Assembly (NCBI GenBank): GCA_963835465.1
Contig: CAWIFR010000004.1
Location: 177,457 to 241,456 of the forward strand
DNA from: Bog-756 sp963835465
GTDB lineage: Bacteria; Actinomycetota; Acidimicrobiia; Acidimicrobiales; RAAP-2
Direction of reading: 5' to 3'
DNA: 64,000 bases
In this document: piece after piece, positions 8,336 to 18,444 of the stretch
Layout of the letters: the number at the start of each line of letters is the position of its first letter
Position numbering within the stretch: position 1 is the first letter of the stretch
Notes under the pieces: generated by a model
The model's database searches: none
What the model saw: only the letters and a program-made list of their open reading frames with translations
What the model was told of the DNA's origin: nothing
Made by a program: the position numbers and the translations under genes

Positions 8336-11300
8336 ATGAGAGCGGGAGGCGTACCCATGTCCGGTGATCAGAGCCAAGGGAGTTCGTTGACGTCCACCGA
8401 GCGGGCCCGACGGAGGCGACACCGATTGGCCCCGCTGCTGCTGGTAGTGGCGGCGGTGATGGCCACGGTCCTGGTGGTCCCGCTCCGATCGGCTCTGGCC
8501 GCCGGTCCGGGCCCGATCGCGGTCACCCCGTTCGCCGGTTTCAACTCCACGCTGACGCGGGCCCCCTACGTGACCGACCTGACCCAGACATCGGCGGACG
8601 TGAACTGGGCCACCTCGATCTCCAACGTGACATCACCGGGCTCCCTGCAGTGGGGTCCGCTCGGCAGTTGCACGGCCCACACCACACCGGTGCCGGCCAA
8701 CCTGCCCAACTCGTATCCGACGGCAGGCACCCCGACCAGCATCACCGGCTCGGCCTTCACGGTGGTCTCGGGCTCAACCGAGTACCAGTCCACCGTCGTT
8801 CTTACCGGCCTCTCCCCGAGCACCAAGTACTGCTATCGGCCGCTGGGCCCAGGCGCCATCGACCTGCTGGGGTCCAACCCGACCCAGACCTTCACCACCC
8901 TGAACCCGGCCGGCACGTCCACTCCGCTGACCTTCGACGTGGTCGGTGACCTGGGGGAGACCCTGTACTCGTCGGGGACCGCATTCCCCAACAATCTCAA
9001 CACCGACCAGGCGGCCATCGACAACCTGATCGGGCAGTCGGCGACCACTGCCGGGGCCAAGTTCGTCGTCACCGCGGGCGACGTGGCCTACAGCGGGGGC
9101 ACGCAGGCCAACTACGGCGACCTCAAGAACACCGGCTCGGACATCAGCAACATCTTCGGCCCCTCCTACTGGCCCCAGACCGGAGGCCTGCCTGTCTATG
9201 CCGGTGAGGGCAACCACGGCCAGAACACCATCGGCCTACACAACTGGCCGGAGGGCAACATCGCCCAGTCCTCCAACGGGGTCTATGCCTACGACTCCTA
9301 CCCTGCCATCTCCGCCGATGGCACCAAGGCGGCCAGCTATCCTGATGCGTGGTACGCCGTATCCGACGGCAACGCCCGCATCTACGTCATCGACGCGGCG
9401 TGGGCCGACGGCAACGTGGGCACCAGCAACATGTACCAGGTGGATCGCGACGCCCACTGGACGACCAGCTCACCGGAGTACCAGTGGCTGGCGGCCGACC
9501 TGGCCAGCCACCCCAACACCGTCAAGATGGCCGTGTTCCACTATCCGCTTCGCTCCGACAACTCCACCCAGAGCAGTGACACCAACCTGCAGAACACTGC
9601 CTCCAACCCCAACAGTCTCGAGGCCCTATTGGCCTCGAACGGCGTGCAACTCGCCTTCAACGGGCACGCCCACACCTACCAGCGCATCGCGCCGACCAAC
9701 TACCAACAGAATGGCAAGATCGTCAACTACGTGACCGGTGGTGGCGGCGGCATCCTCGAGCCGGTCACCGGGGGCAGTGGCTGCTCCACGTTCACCAGCA
9801 CCGGCTCCATCTACGCACTCGGCTGGAGCCCGACCAGTAACACGGGTTCCGCCTGCGGATCTGGTGTGCCCACCCCCCAGTCCGCCGCCCAGGTCTTCAA
9901 CTACCTCCAGGTCTCGATCAACGGCAACCAGGTGACCGTCACGCCCATCAACGCCGCCGGTCAGAGCTTCGACCAGCAGACCTACACCTACTCGGGCGTG
10001 ACGTCGACCCCGGCCACGGTGATCGACACGTCACCACCGGCGCTGACCAACGCCACATCCGCCTCGGTTTCCTTCCATGCCACCGGTGGGGTCTCCACCT
10101 TCACCTGCAAGTTGGACAGCGCTGCAGCTACTGCTTGCACCAGTCCCGCCACCTACTCTGGACTGGCCCCGGGCAGCCACACCCTCACGGTGACGGGAAA
10201 CGGGGCGACGCCGGCCAACGCCAGCTGGACGGTGGACACGACACCGCCGAGCGTGCCCACCGGCCTGTCGGCCACCGCCATCTCGTCCACGCAGGTCGAT
10301 CTGGCCTGGGTGGGTTCCAGTGACAACACCGGGGTCACCGGCTACGACATCTATCGCAACGGCACCTTGCTGACCACCACCACCGGGACCGGGACGACCT
10401 ACTCGGACACCTCGGCGACGGCCGCCAAGCTGTACTCGTACACCGTCGACGCACGCGACGGTGCCGGGAATGTCTCGGGCCAGAGCTCGCCTCCGACCAC
10501 CGTCACCACGCCGAGCGGACCATCGGGCCCTGCGCTCGTGCAGGCGGCCGGATCTTCGACCACCACGGTCACCCTGCCGGCGCCCAGCACCCCGGGCGAC
10601 CTGCTGGTGTTGTCGGCCAGCGCCCTGACCGGGGCCACCAAGCCCATCACTGCGGTGTCCGATGGCAAGAACACGTGGACCAAGGTCATGGCCAAGTACG
10701 TCTCGGGAGCGAATTCGGACGGTGAGCTCTGGTACGCCCCCAACGCCGCCTCCGTGCGGAGCGTCACCGTCACCACCGGCGCCACCACGGTGGCCCTCCA
10801 GGTCCAGGAGTTCAGCGGCGTGGCCACCACCAGCCCGTTCGTCGACGCGTCCGCAGGTACGGCGGCAACCGGCAGTTCGGCCTCTTCCGGGTCTGTCACT
10901 CCGGCCGCGGCAGGGGAGCTGGCCGTCGGCTTCATCGCCGGCCACAGCTCGACCCAGACCATCAGCGTCACGGCTCCCGGCTACACCAACGAACCGCTTG
11001 TCACGACCTCGAGCCCCAGCAAGGTGTCGGTGATCTCCGGCTACCAGTCCCTCTCGTCGACCGGGGCCCAGAGCTACGCCGGGACCTTCGCCACCGCCAT
11101 GTACTGGGCGGCGGGCATCGCCCTGTTCAAGGGGGGCGCCGCCCCGCCACCGCCCGGTGACTTCTCGATCACTGCGTCACCAGCTTCGGGGACCGCCGTC
11201 ATCGGATCGCCGGCCACGGCCACCATCAACACCACGACCGTCTCCGGCGGCCCGCAGGCCGTGGGTCTCACAGCGAGCGGCCTCCCCGCCGGAGCGACCG

Positions 11301-13262
11301 TCCAGTTCTCACCGGCCACGATCACGTCAGGGGGGACGTCGGCCATGGCCGTCACGACCACATCGGCCACGCCAGCGGGCACGTACCCGGTCACGGTCAC
11401 GGGGACCGGCACCGCCACCACCCACACGGCCGCCTTCACCCTGACCGTCGACACGCCGGCGGCCATCACCTCGGCCAACACCGCCACCTTCACCCAGGGC
11501 ATGGCCGGGACCTTCACCGTCACCACGACCGGGACCCCCACACCGTCGCTGTCCATCGGCAGCTCGGCGCTGCCCGGTGGGGTGAACTTCACCGACAACG
11601 GTGACGGGACGGCCACGCTGGCCGGCACCCCGGCCAATGGGTCGGCCAGTTCATATCCGCTGACCATCACCGCCACCGGGGCGGGGGCGCCGACCACCCA
11701 GAGCTTCTCCCTGGTGGTCAACGCCCAACCCAGCGACTTCTCGGTCGGGGTACCACCATCGGCCACAGCCCTGGCCGGGTCACTCACCAACATCCAGGTG
11801 ACCACCACCGACTCGCTGGGCCCACCGCAGACGGTGGGGCTGGCCGTCAGCGGGCTGCCCACCGGAGCCCTGGCTTCGTTCTCGCCCCAGTCGGTGATCT
11901 CGGGCGCGTCCTCGACCCTGGGGATCACTCCGGCGGCCGGAACGACGCCCGGCACCTACACCATTTCGGTGACCGGGACCGGCACGACCAACACCCACAC
12001 GGTGACCTTCCCGCTGGTGGTCAACACGCCGCCGACCATCACGTCGGTCAACACCACCACGTTCACCGTCGGGAGTCCGGGCACGTTCACGGTCTCAGCC
12101 ACGGGGAGCACCCCCATCGGGCTGTCCATCGGCACCTCGACCCTGCCGAACGGAGTGACCTTCACCGACAACGGTGACGGGACAGGCCACGCTGGCCGGG
12201 ACGCCGGCGGCCGGCTCGAACAGCTCCTACGTCCTCACCATCACGGCCAGCAACGGGTACGGCAACCCGGCCAGCCAGAGCTTCACGCTGTCGGTGACGG
12301 CGGCCCCGCCCCCGCCCGACTTCACCATCGCCGCCTCGCCTCCTTCGGCCACGGTGGCGGCGGGGAGCGCGGCCACCACGAGCATCACGACCACGGCGGT
12401 CAACGGGCCCCAGTCGGTGGTGCTGTCGGCCACCGGCCTGCCTACGGGGGCGTCGGTGTCCTTCACCCCTTCGTCGGTGACCTCAGGTGGGAGTTCGTCC
12501 ATGCGGGTCACCACGTCCGGATCCGCCACCGGCACGTTCGCCATCACGGTGACCGGCACGGGGACCGGCTCCGGAACGCCCTCCCACTCGACGACCTTCA
12601 GCCTGACCGTCACCGCAGTGGCGGCCGCCCCCCACCTGGTCCAGACGGCGAGTGGCACCGAGACGGCGGCGTCCACCTCCCTCGCCGGCTCCTTCCCCAC
12701 CCCGACCGGCGGCGGGGACCTGCTGGTGCTCTCGGCAAGCGAGTACAACGGGGCCACCAACCACATCACCTCGGTGACCGACACGGCGGGGAACACGTGG
12801 AAGCTGATCGGCTCGTACAACGTCTCAGGGCACAATTCGAACGGTGAGATGTGGTACGCCGCCAACGCGTCACCCACGGTCACGGTGACCGTCCACAACA
12901 ACACGGCTGCCTTCGTGAGCTTCGAGGTCCAGGAGTTCGCCGGCGTGGCGGCCACCGGTCCGTTGGACGTGTCGACCGGCGCCTCCAACACAGGCACCGC
13001 GGCCAACTCGGGGGCGGTGACCTCGACGGTGGCCAACGGGCTGGCCGTGGGGTTCGTCGCCGGTCACGGCAATGCCGAGGCCATCACGGTGACCTCCCCG
13101 GGGTACACCGCCCAGGCCCAGCAGACCACTACCGGCAGCATCGCCACGGTGATCACCGGCTACCAGGTCCTGGGTGCTCCCGGGGCCCAGAGCTTCGCCG
13201 GCTCGTTCGGGACGGCCATGTACTGGGCGGCCGGTGTCGCCGTGTTCAAGCCCGGGCCCTGA
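8336..13262 (+). CDS. Secreted purple-acid-phosphatase-like protein with Ig/FN3 repeats, one frameshift
   Basis: A secreted protein of about 1,641 residues. A signal peptide (to about residue 57, SALAA) precedes a purple-acid-phosphatase N domain (TRAPYVTDLTQTSADVNW) and a metallophosphoesterase domain with the metal-ligand motifs GDLG, GDVAY, GNH, VFHYPL and NGHAHTYQR (residues about 200-460). Beyond that are an FN3-type domain, a module of about 205 residues found twice (about 10530-11139 and 12635-13256), three Ig-like repeats (about 11158, 11733, 12319) and two putative-Ig repeats (about 11455, 12031). The frame shifts +1 at 12184: the second copy of FTDNGDGTATLAGTP has an extra A compared with the first. 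Prodigal-like callers would split it into 8336-12847 and 12174-13262. RBS AAGAGGCGG precedes ATG 8336. Confidence 0.8.
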
Positions 13263-13630
13263 CCCGCCTGGCGCCGGGTGAATTGCCGATCCGACGCCTC
13301 AACGTGAGCGCTCGCCACCAAGAGTGGGAGGTGTACTTCGCGTGAACGACAGTTGAACGGATCGTGAATCAGATCATCGTGCCTGTTCAACCGCACTGAC
13401 GGCGCCGACTCACCTCGGAGCAAGGCCGCGGCTGGAGCGTCGGGTGCCCACGCCTTGTGGCTTTAGGTGGTCACTCCTTGCGGCGGCCCGGAGTGGGCAG
13501 TACCGTCCCCGAGGGTCAGTGCCTACCTCGACGAGTCGGCGGCTCGGGTGGGCACTTCCGGCACGGGACACCTGTCGAAGGACGGATCCGCCTCCTGGCT
13601 ATCGGGCAGGGGGCGGCCAGACGAAAGGAC
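13263..13630 (+). other. Long untranslated leader, possibly structured
   Basis: This 368-bp gap holds no credible gene. It contains a 9-bp inverted repeat whose core is GTGCCCAC (13444-13451) and GTGGGCAC (13548-13555), enclosing about 96 nt, and inside it a hairpin CACTCC/GGAGTG. Such an outer stem around an inner hairpin could be a structured 5' leader for the secreted protein at 13631. I could not match it to a known riboswitch class. Confidence 0.3.
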
Positions 13631-15370
13631 ATGATGAACAGACTTCTCGGAGCAGCCGGGCGGCGCCCAGGGCAGGGTCACCGGGCCGGAGGCCGCGCTC
13701 GACGCCTGGCCGGCGCGGCTCTGGTCGCCGGCGCCATCGTCGCCCCTCCCCTGGCTCTCGGCGCGGCCGTGACCGACGCGTCGGCGGCGGCACCGCACGC
13801 CACGCTAATCACCGACTGCCCAACCTGGTCGAGCGGCTTCGGTGGCAATACCGACTCCTCCAAGGTCGTGCAGGTGCAGTTCAGCTACCGGCCGGGCACC
13901 CAATCATGGGTCGTTCCGTCCAACGCGGTGCCCGGATCGATCTGCATGGACGCCAGCGGGGCCCCGGGCGGGAGCACAGGTGCCTCCGGAGGAGCCGGTG
14001 GCGACGTCAACATCGTCCCGACCGTGACCGTCAACCAAGTCCTCACGGTGGTCGTGGGCAAGGGGGCCGGCGCAGGTAGCAACCCGGGTACTGGCGGGGC
14101 CAGTGGCGGTGGTGCGTCTGCAGTCTTCGCCCCGGGTGGCACCCTGATCGCCGCGGCCGGCGGGGGTGGGGGCGCGGGAGCCGCGTCTTCCGGCGGCGCC
14201 GGAGGGCCGACCCCGTCGGGGGGCACCAACCCCAACGGGCAGGCCGGGTCCGGTAGCGGTGGTGGCGGGGCCACCGACTCGGCCGGCGGGTCAGCCGGCT
14301 CGAGCTTCGCTTCGGTGGGCACCGGCCCGATCAGCTTGTCGAACTTGGTGGTCGGCGGCAACGGCGATATCACCGGTGGCGGTGGCGGTGGCGGCGGCTA
14401 CTTCGGTGGCGGTGGCGGTGGCGCCAACAGCGGCGGTGGCGGCGGCTCCAACTACGCCAACCCCGCCTTCTCCCTGGCCGGCACCACCCCCTACTACCAG
14501 GGCCACTGGACTGCCCCCAACGGCAACGTGAGCATCTGGTACCAGACCACCGCACCCTCGAGTGGCGGGGGCGGAGGTGCCCCACTCCCTTCGACGCCCA
14601 GCCTCGGCTACTGGCTCGGGGCCACGGATGGCGGCATCTTCTCCTTCGGGAGTGCCGCGTTCCACGGCTCACAGGGCGGCTCACACCTGAACAAGCCCAT
14701 CGTGGGTATGGCCGCCACGCCTCCGAACGGGCCGAGCCCGTCCAACGGCTACTGGCTGGTGGCCTCCGACGGTGGGATCTTCACCCACGGCTCGGCCGTC
14801 TTCTACGGGTCCATGGGCGGGTCGCATCTCAACAGCCCCATCGTGGGCATGGCCGCCACGCCGGACGGCAACGGCTACTGGCTGGTGGCCGCCGACGGCG
14901 GGATCTTCGCCTTCGGTGACGCCGGCTTCCACGGCTCGATGGGCGGATCGCATCTCAACATGCCCATCGTCGGCATGGCCGCCACGCCGGACGGCAACGG
15001 CTATTGGCTGGTCGCCTCGGACGGGGGAATCTTCACCTTCGGCGATGCCCAATACAGCGGGTCGATGGGTGGTTCACACCTCAACGCCCCGATCGTCGGG
15101 ATGGCCTCGGACCCGGTGGTGCCCGGTGGCTACTGGATGGTGGCCTCCGATGGGGGCATCTTCACCTTCGGCGGAGCACCCTTCCTGGGCTCAGAGGGTG
15201 GCTCGCACCTCAACAAGCCCATCGTGGGCATGGCCGCACCGCTTGATGGGGCCGGCTACCGATTCGTGGCCACCGACGGCGGGATCTTCACCTTCGGGAG
15301 TGCCGCCTTCTACGGGTCCATGGGAGGATCGCACCTCAACCAGCCGATCATCGCCATGGCCAACGCCTGA
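13631..15370 (+). CDS. Secreted glycine-rich protein with six 42-residue repeats
   Basis: Start at ATG 13631, preceded by GAAAGGAC; 579 residues. A signal peptide (to about residue 56) leads to a domain with VVQVQFSYRPGTQSW and DVNIVPTVTVNQVLTVVVGKG, like the glycine-rich adhesin-type domains of surface proteins, then a poly-glycine region (residues about 110-300). The C-terminal half is six tandem repeats starting at 14606, 14747, 14873, 14999, 15128 and 15254, typically of the form GYWLVASDGGIFTFGDA then GSMGGSHLNxPIVGMAATPDG. The period is 126 bp except the first (141). Six Trp/Gly-rich units suggest a beta-propeller. No catalytic motif is visible; adhesion or matrix binding is the likeliest role. 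I associate such repeats with Acidimicrobiia. Confidence 0.75.
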   Translation: MMNRLLGAAGRRPGQGHRAGGRARRLAGAALVAGAIVAPPLALGAAVTDASAAAPHATLITDCPTWSSGFGGNTDSSKVVQVQFSYRPGTQSWVVPSNAVPGSICMDASGAPGGSTGASGGAGGDVNIVPTVTVNQVLTVVVGKGAGAGSNPGTGGASGGGASAVFAPGGTLIAAAGGGGGAGAASSGGAGGPTPSGGTNPNGQAGSGSGGGGATDSAGGSAGSSFASVGTGPISLSNLVVGGNGDITGGGGGGGGYFGGGGGGANSGGGGGSNYANPAFSLAGTTPYYQGHWTAPNGNVSIWYQTTAPSSGGGGGAPLPSTPSLGYWLGATDGGIFSFGSAAFHGSQGGSHLNKPIVGMAATPPNGPSPSNGYWLVASDGGIFTHGSAVFYGSMGGSHLNSPIVGMAATPDGNGYWLVAADGGIFAFGDAGFHGSMGGSHLNMPIVGMAATPDGNGYWLVASDGGIFTFGDAQYSGSMGGSHLNAPIVGMASDPVVPGGYWMVASDGGIFTFGGAPFLGSEGGSHLNKPIVGMAAPLDGAGYRFVATDGGIFTFGSAAFYGSMGGSHLNQPIIAMANA

Positions 15371-15472
15371 GCGACCCCGCTCCATCGGACGCCTGAACGG
15401 GATGGCCGTCGGCTTCGGTCGGCGGCCATCCCGGTCGAGTAGGCGCCTCGTCGCAGTGACCTTATGGCGCGG

Positions 15473-16018
15473 TCAGTCGATGTCTTCGCTGAGGCGTTGC
15501 TCAGCGAAGAACCCTCTGAGCTGCTCGGATGCCTCCGAGGCCCGCACCCCGGCGGTCACCGGCACCTCGTGGTTGAGCCGGGGGTCCGCACACACGTTGT
15601 AGAGCGATCCGCACGCGCCGGCCTTGGGGTCGGCCGCCCCGAAGACCAGGCGGCCCACCCGGGCCGAGACGAGTCCGCCGGCGCACATCAGGCAGGGCTC
15701 GAGGGTCACCACCACGGTGAGCCCCGTCAACCGCCAGGTACCCAGCGCCGCGGCGGCATCGGCCAGCACCAGAAGCTCGGCGTGCGCGGTGGGGTCCCCG
15801 AGCTGCTCTCGTTGGTTGTGCCGGGCGGCGATGACCTGGCCGTCGTAGATGGCCACCGCCCCGACCGGGACGTCCCCGTGGGCCGATGCGGCTGCGGCCT
15901 CTCGCAGGGCGAGCTGCATGGCCTCCTGGTCGCCCAGTGGTCGAGCGTCCGAGCCATCCGAGGCGGTTGCTCCCGCTCGCGGGAGCACCGATGGTGATGA
16001 AGTCGCGTCAGTGCCCAT
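15473..16018 (-). CDS. tadA: tRNA-specific adenosine deaminase TadA
   Basis: TadA converts adenosine 34 of tRNA-Arg(ACG) to inosine, needed to read all CGN codons. The 181-residue protein has the zinc deaminase signature: HAE at residues 79-81 with the proton-shuttling glutamate, and PCLMC at 108-112 (cysteines 109 and 112). ATG 16018 starts one base after the encoded CCA end of tRNA-Ser, so translation either begins inside the co-transcript or on a mRNA whose 5' end is made by tRNA 3' processing. The first 30 residues are a poorly conserved extension; a start further in is possible. The gene order tadA, SRP RNA, dnaX, recR resembles that of Bacillus subtilis, here with tadA on the opposite strand. 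Confidence 0.9.
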   Translation of the reverse strand: MGTDATSSPSVLPRAGATASDGSDARPLGDQEAMQLALREAAAASAHGDVPVGAVAIYDGQVIAARHNQREQLGDPTAHAELLVLADAAAALGTWRLTGLTVVVTLEPCLMCAGGLVSARVGRLVFGAADPKAGACGSLYNVCADPRLNHEVPVTAGVRASEASEQLRGFFAEQRLSEDID

Positions 16019-16019
16019 G

Positions 16020-16107
16020 TGGCGGAGGCGGTGGGATTTGAACCCACGGTGAGTTTCCCCACACACGATTTCCAGTCGTGCCGATTCGGCCGCTCTCGCA
16101 CGCCTCC
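16020..16107 (-). tRNA. tRNA-Ser(GGA)
   Basis: Read on the minus strand from 16107. Acceptor stem GGAGGCG (16107-16101) pairs with CGCCTCC (16030-16024). The anticodon loop CTGGAAA gives anticodon GGA, and a long variable arm is present, as expected for serine. Discriminator G is followed by an encoded CCA (16022-16020). The tadA start codon follows after a single base. Confidence 0.95.
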
Positions 16108-16252
16108 GGATGATCGACCCCACCGGATCCGATCCGGCGGGGCCAACAGCCCCGACAGGCTACTCTGCCGCTCCGGCCCGGCCGGACGCCTGGCCGTGCC
16201 GGTGGGGTGTGCCGGGGCCCCGGCCCCGTCCCGGGGGTAACATCGTCCCAGT

Positions 16253-16384
16253 CCCGACGTTCTGTGCGGCGGCTGGGTCCTGCGCAACGTCCTCCTGTGA
16301 ATCGAGTCAGGGTCGGAAGGCAGCAGCTCTCAGCAGGTCAGGCCGTGTGCCGCAGCCAACCTGGCCGTCGCACAGAACGTCGGG
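16253..16384 (+). ncRNA. ffs: Signal recognition particle RNA, small bacterial type
   Basis: The SRP RNA scaffolds Ffh and targets nascent membrane proteins. A perfect 16-bp terminal stem joins CCCGACGTTCTGTGCG (16253-16268) with CGCACAGAACGTCGGG (16369-16384). Between them is the conserved apical domain GTCAGGGTCGGAAGGCAGCAGC read in two parts: the GGAA tetraloop within TCGGAAGG and the AGCAGC bulge (about 16306-16327). Its place directly before dnaX is the usual one in Gram-positive bacteria. Mature ends could differ by several bases. Confidence 0.88.
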
Positions 16385-16463
16385 GCCCCGTCGGTCCGCC
16401 ATGGGATTTCCCCCGGCTCGGCGGCGGAAAATCCGGTCCCCGTGACCGGTAGGCTCCCTCGAC

Positions 16464-18444
16464 GTGGCCGACATACCGGACGACACCCCCTACCAGTCGC
16501 TGTACCGACGGTTCCGTCCCTCCACCTTCGCCGAGGTGAAGGGCCAGGACCACGTGGTGCTGGCCCTTCGCAACGCGGTACGGGACCAGCGGGTGGCCCA
16601 CGCGTACCTGTTCAGCGGGCCGCGGGGGACGGGCAAGACCTCCACCGCGCGGATCCTGGCCAAGGCCCTCAACTGCACCGCTCTGGCTGACGGCGAGCCC
16701 TGCGGGGTCTGCGTCTCCTGCGTGGAGATCGCCAAGGGCACCTCGCTCGACGTCCACGAGCTCGATGCCGCCTCCAACAACGGGGTGGAGGCAATGCGGG
16801 ACCTCGTGTCGCAGGCGGCGCTCGGAACGCCGGGCCGGCAGAAGGTCTACATCGTCGACGAGGTCCACATGCTGTCGACGGCGGCCTCCAACGCGCTGCT
16901 GAAGACGCTGGAGGAGCCGCCCGCCCACGTGGTCTTCGTGCTGGCGACCACCGATCCCCAGAAGGTGCTGCCCACCATCCGGAGCCGGACCCAGCACTTC
17001 GAGTTCCGACTGCTGGGCCGGAGACCCTGGGCGAGCTGTTGACCTAGGTACGCCGGGACGCCTACCTCGACGTGCCCGACGAGGCGCTCGACCTGGCCGT
17101 CCGGCGGGGCCGGGGGTCCGCCCGAGACGCACTCTCGATCCTCGACCAGGTGGCGGCTTCGGACTCGGTCGATGACGACCTTCCCGAGCTCGACGAGGTG
17201 GTGGAAGCGCTGGCCGAGCAGGACATCGGTCGGGCCCTGGTGGCGGTGGCCCACCTGACGTCGGCAGGGTTCAGTCCCCAGCAGCTGACCGGGGACCTGG
17301 TGGACCACCTGCGTCAGGGATTTCTGGCCCTGGTGGCCCCCGAGCTGATGGCCGTGTCGGGAACGGAGCGGGAGGCCCTCTCGTCCCGGGCCGAACGGGT
17401 GGGCCTGGCCGCGCTGGTCCGGGCCATGGAGGTGCTGGGTCGGGCCCAGGTCGACATGCGTGATGCTCCCGATCCGCGGGTCAACCTCGAGGTGGCCCTG
17501 GTCCGCCTGGCCCATCCCGAAGCCGACGAGTCGCCCGAGGCGCTGCTGGCCCGGATCGAGCGGCTCGAGGCCGTGGCCCGGGGTAGCGGGACCGCCACTG
17601 CTCCGCCGGCGGCGCGGCCGGCGCCCCCGTCCGCTCCACCCCCAGCCGGCACGGGGGCCCGACCGGCCGCCGTCTCGTCCACGGCGGTCCCCTCCACGCC
17701 CGCACCGGGGGCGTCGGGCGCTGAGCCGCCGACCTCGGAGGCCGAGTCGGCCAATCCCCTGGCCAAGCCGACGCTGGGCGCACTGCGGCGCGGCGCCGAA
17801 CCGCCCTGCCGGTCGCCAGCCGGTCGGTCTGGGCGCCGATCGAGCCGGCGGGACGCCGCCGCCCCCGAGTCGCCGCCGAGGCCGCCACGCCTCCCGATGC
17901 CGGAGCCCGGCCGTATGGTCTCGGAGCGCCCTCGCAACCGTTCCCCACCCGGGACCAGCTGGTCCAGGCTTGGGGCGACCACGTCATCGGCCGGCTGCGC
18001 CCCAAGGCCAAGGCGCTCTTCCAGGCCGGTCGGTTCGTCGGGGTCGACGGCGAACGGGCGGTGTTCGGCCTGCCCAACGAGACCCACCGGAAGCGGTGCG
18101 AGGATGTGCGCAGCGAGATCGAGGCCGCGCTGTCCGAGCAGTTCGGCCGCGCCGTCGGCCTCGAACTGGTGGTGGACCCGGGAGCCGAGCCGGCCCGGAG
18201 CCGGCCCGGCTCCGACCCGGCGAGCCAACCGAGCGCCGTCGGATGGCCCCGGGCCGCGCCGCGAGCGCTGTGGCGCCGCCCGACGGCGGTGGCAGCGCCG
18301 CGACCGGCCGAACCCGACGGCTACTCCGATGACGAGGACCCGTCGGTCTTCGACGAGGCCGAGCTCGGCGAGGTCGCCGAGGTGGACAACTCGGCGGAGG
18401 CCCGGGTCCTCCAGGCGTTCCCGGGCGCCGAGGAGGTGGGGTAG
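16464..18444 (+). CDS. dnaX: DNA polymerase III subunits gamma/tau, broken by two indels and a stop
   Basis: The clamp-loader ATPase of DNA polymerase III, about 660 residues once repaired. Start GTG 16464, with -10 box TAGGCT at 16450-16455 (8-nt gap, leaderless). Residues 1-185 show Walker A GPRGTGKT (52-59), four zinc cysteines (C71, C80, C83, C86) and Walker B VYIVDEVH (128-135). The frame shifts by -1 in a G run near 17017; in the next frame GPETLGELLT runs into TAG at 17045-17047 and then VRRDAYLDVPDEALDLAVRRG, the expected continuation. A second -1 shift near 17805 leads to the tau C-terminal part (PFPTRDQLVQAWGDHV), ending TAG 18444. This does not resemble the E. coli programmed slippage site, which lies later and uses an A-rich heptamer. 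Sequence error is the simplest explanation. Confidence 0.85.

Noticed and set aside
13380..13560. Possible cyclic di-AMP or cyclic di-GMP riboswitch
   Set aside because: A few short segments resemble ydaO consensus (GGTGGTCACTCC, GACTCACCTCG), but they are in the wrong order and the flanking conserved segments are absent.
14100..14460. Gly-rich simple repeats as a CRISPR or mobile element
   Set aside because: The repeats are codon-phased GGC/GGT runs inside one reading frame, not spaced identical repeats, and there are no cas genes.
17010..17050. Programmed frameshift in dnaX
   Set aside because: No slippery heptamer, the break is just after the ATPase core, an extra stop lies in the restored frame, and other essential genes nearby have similar one-base breaks.
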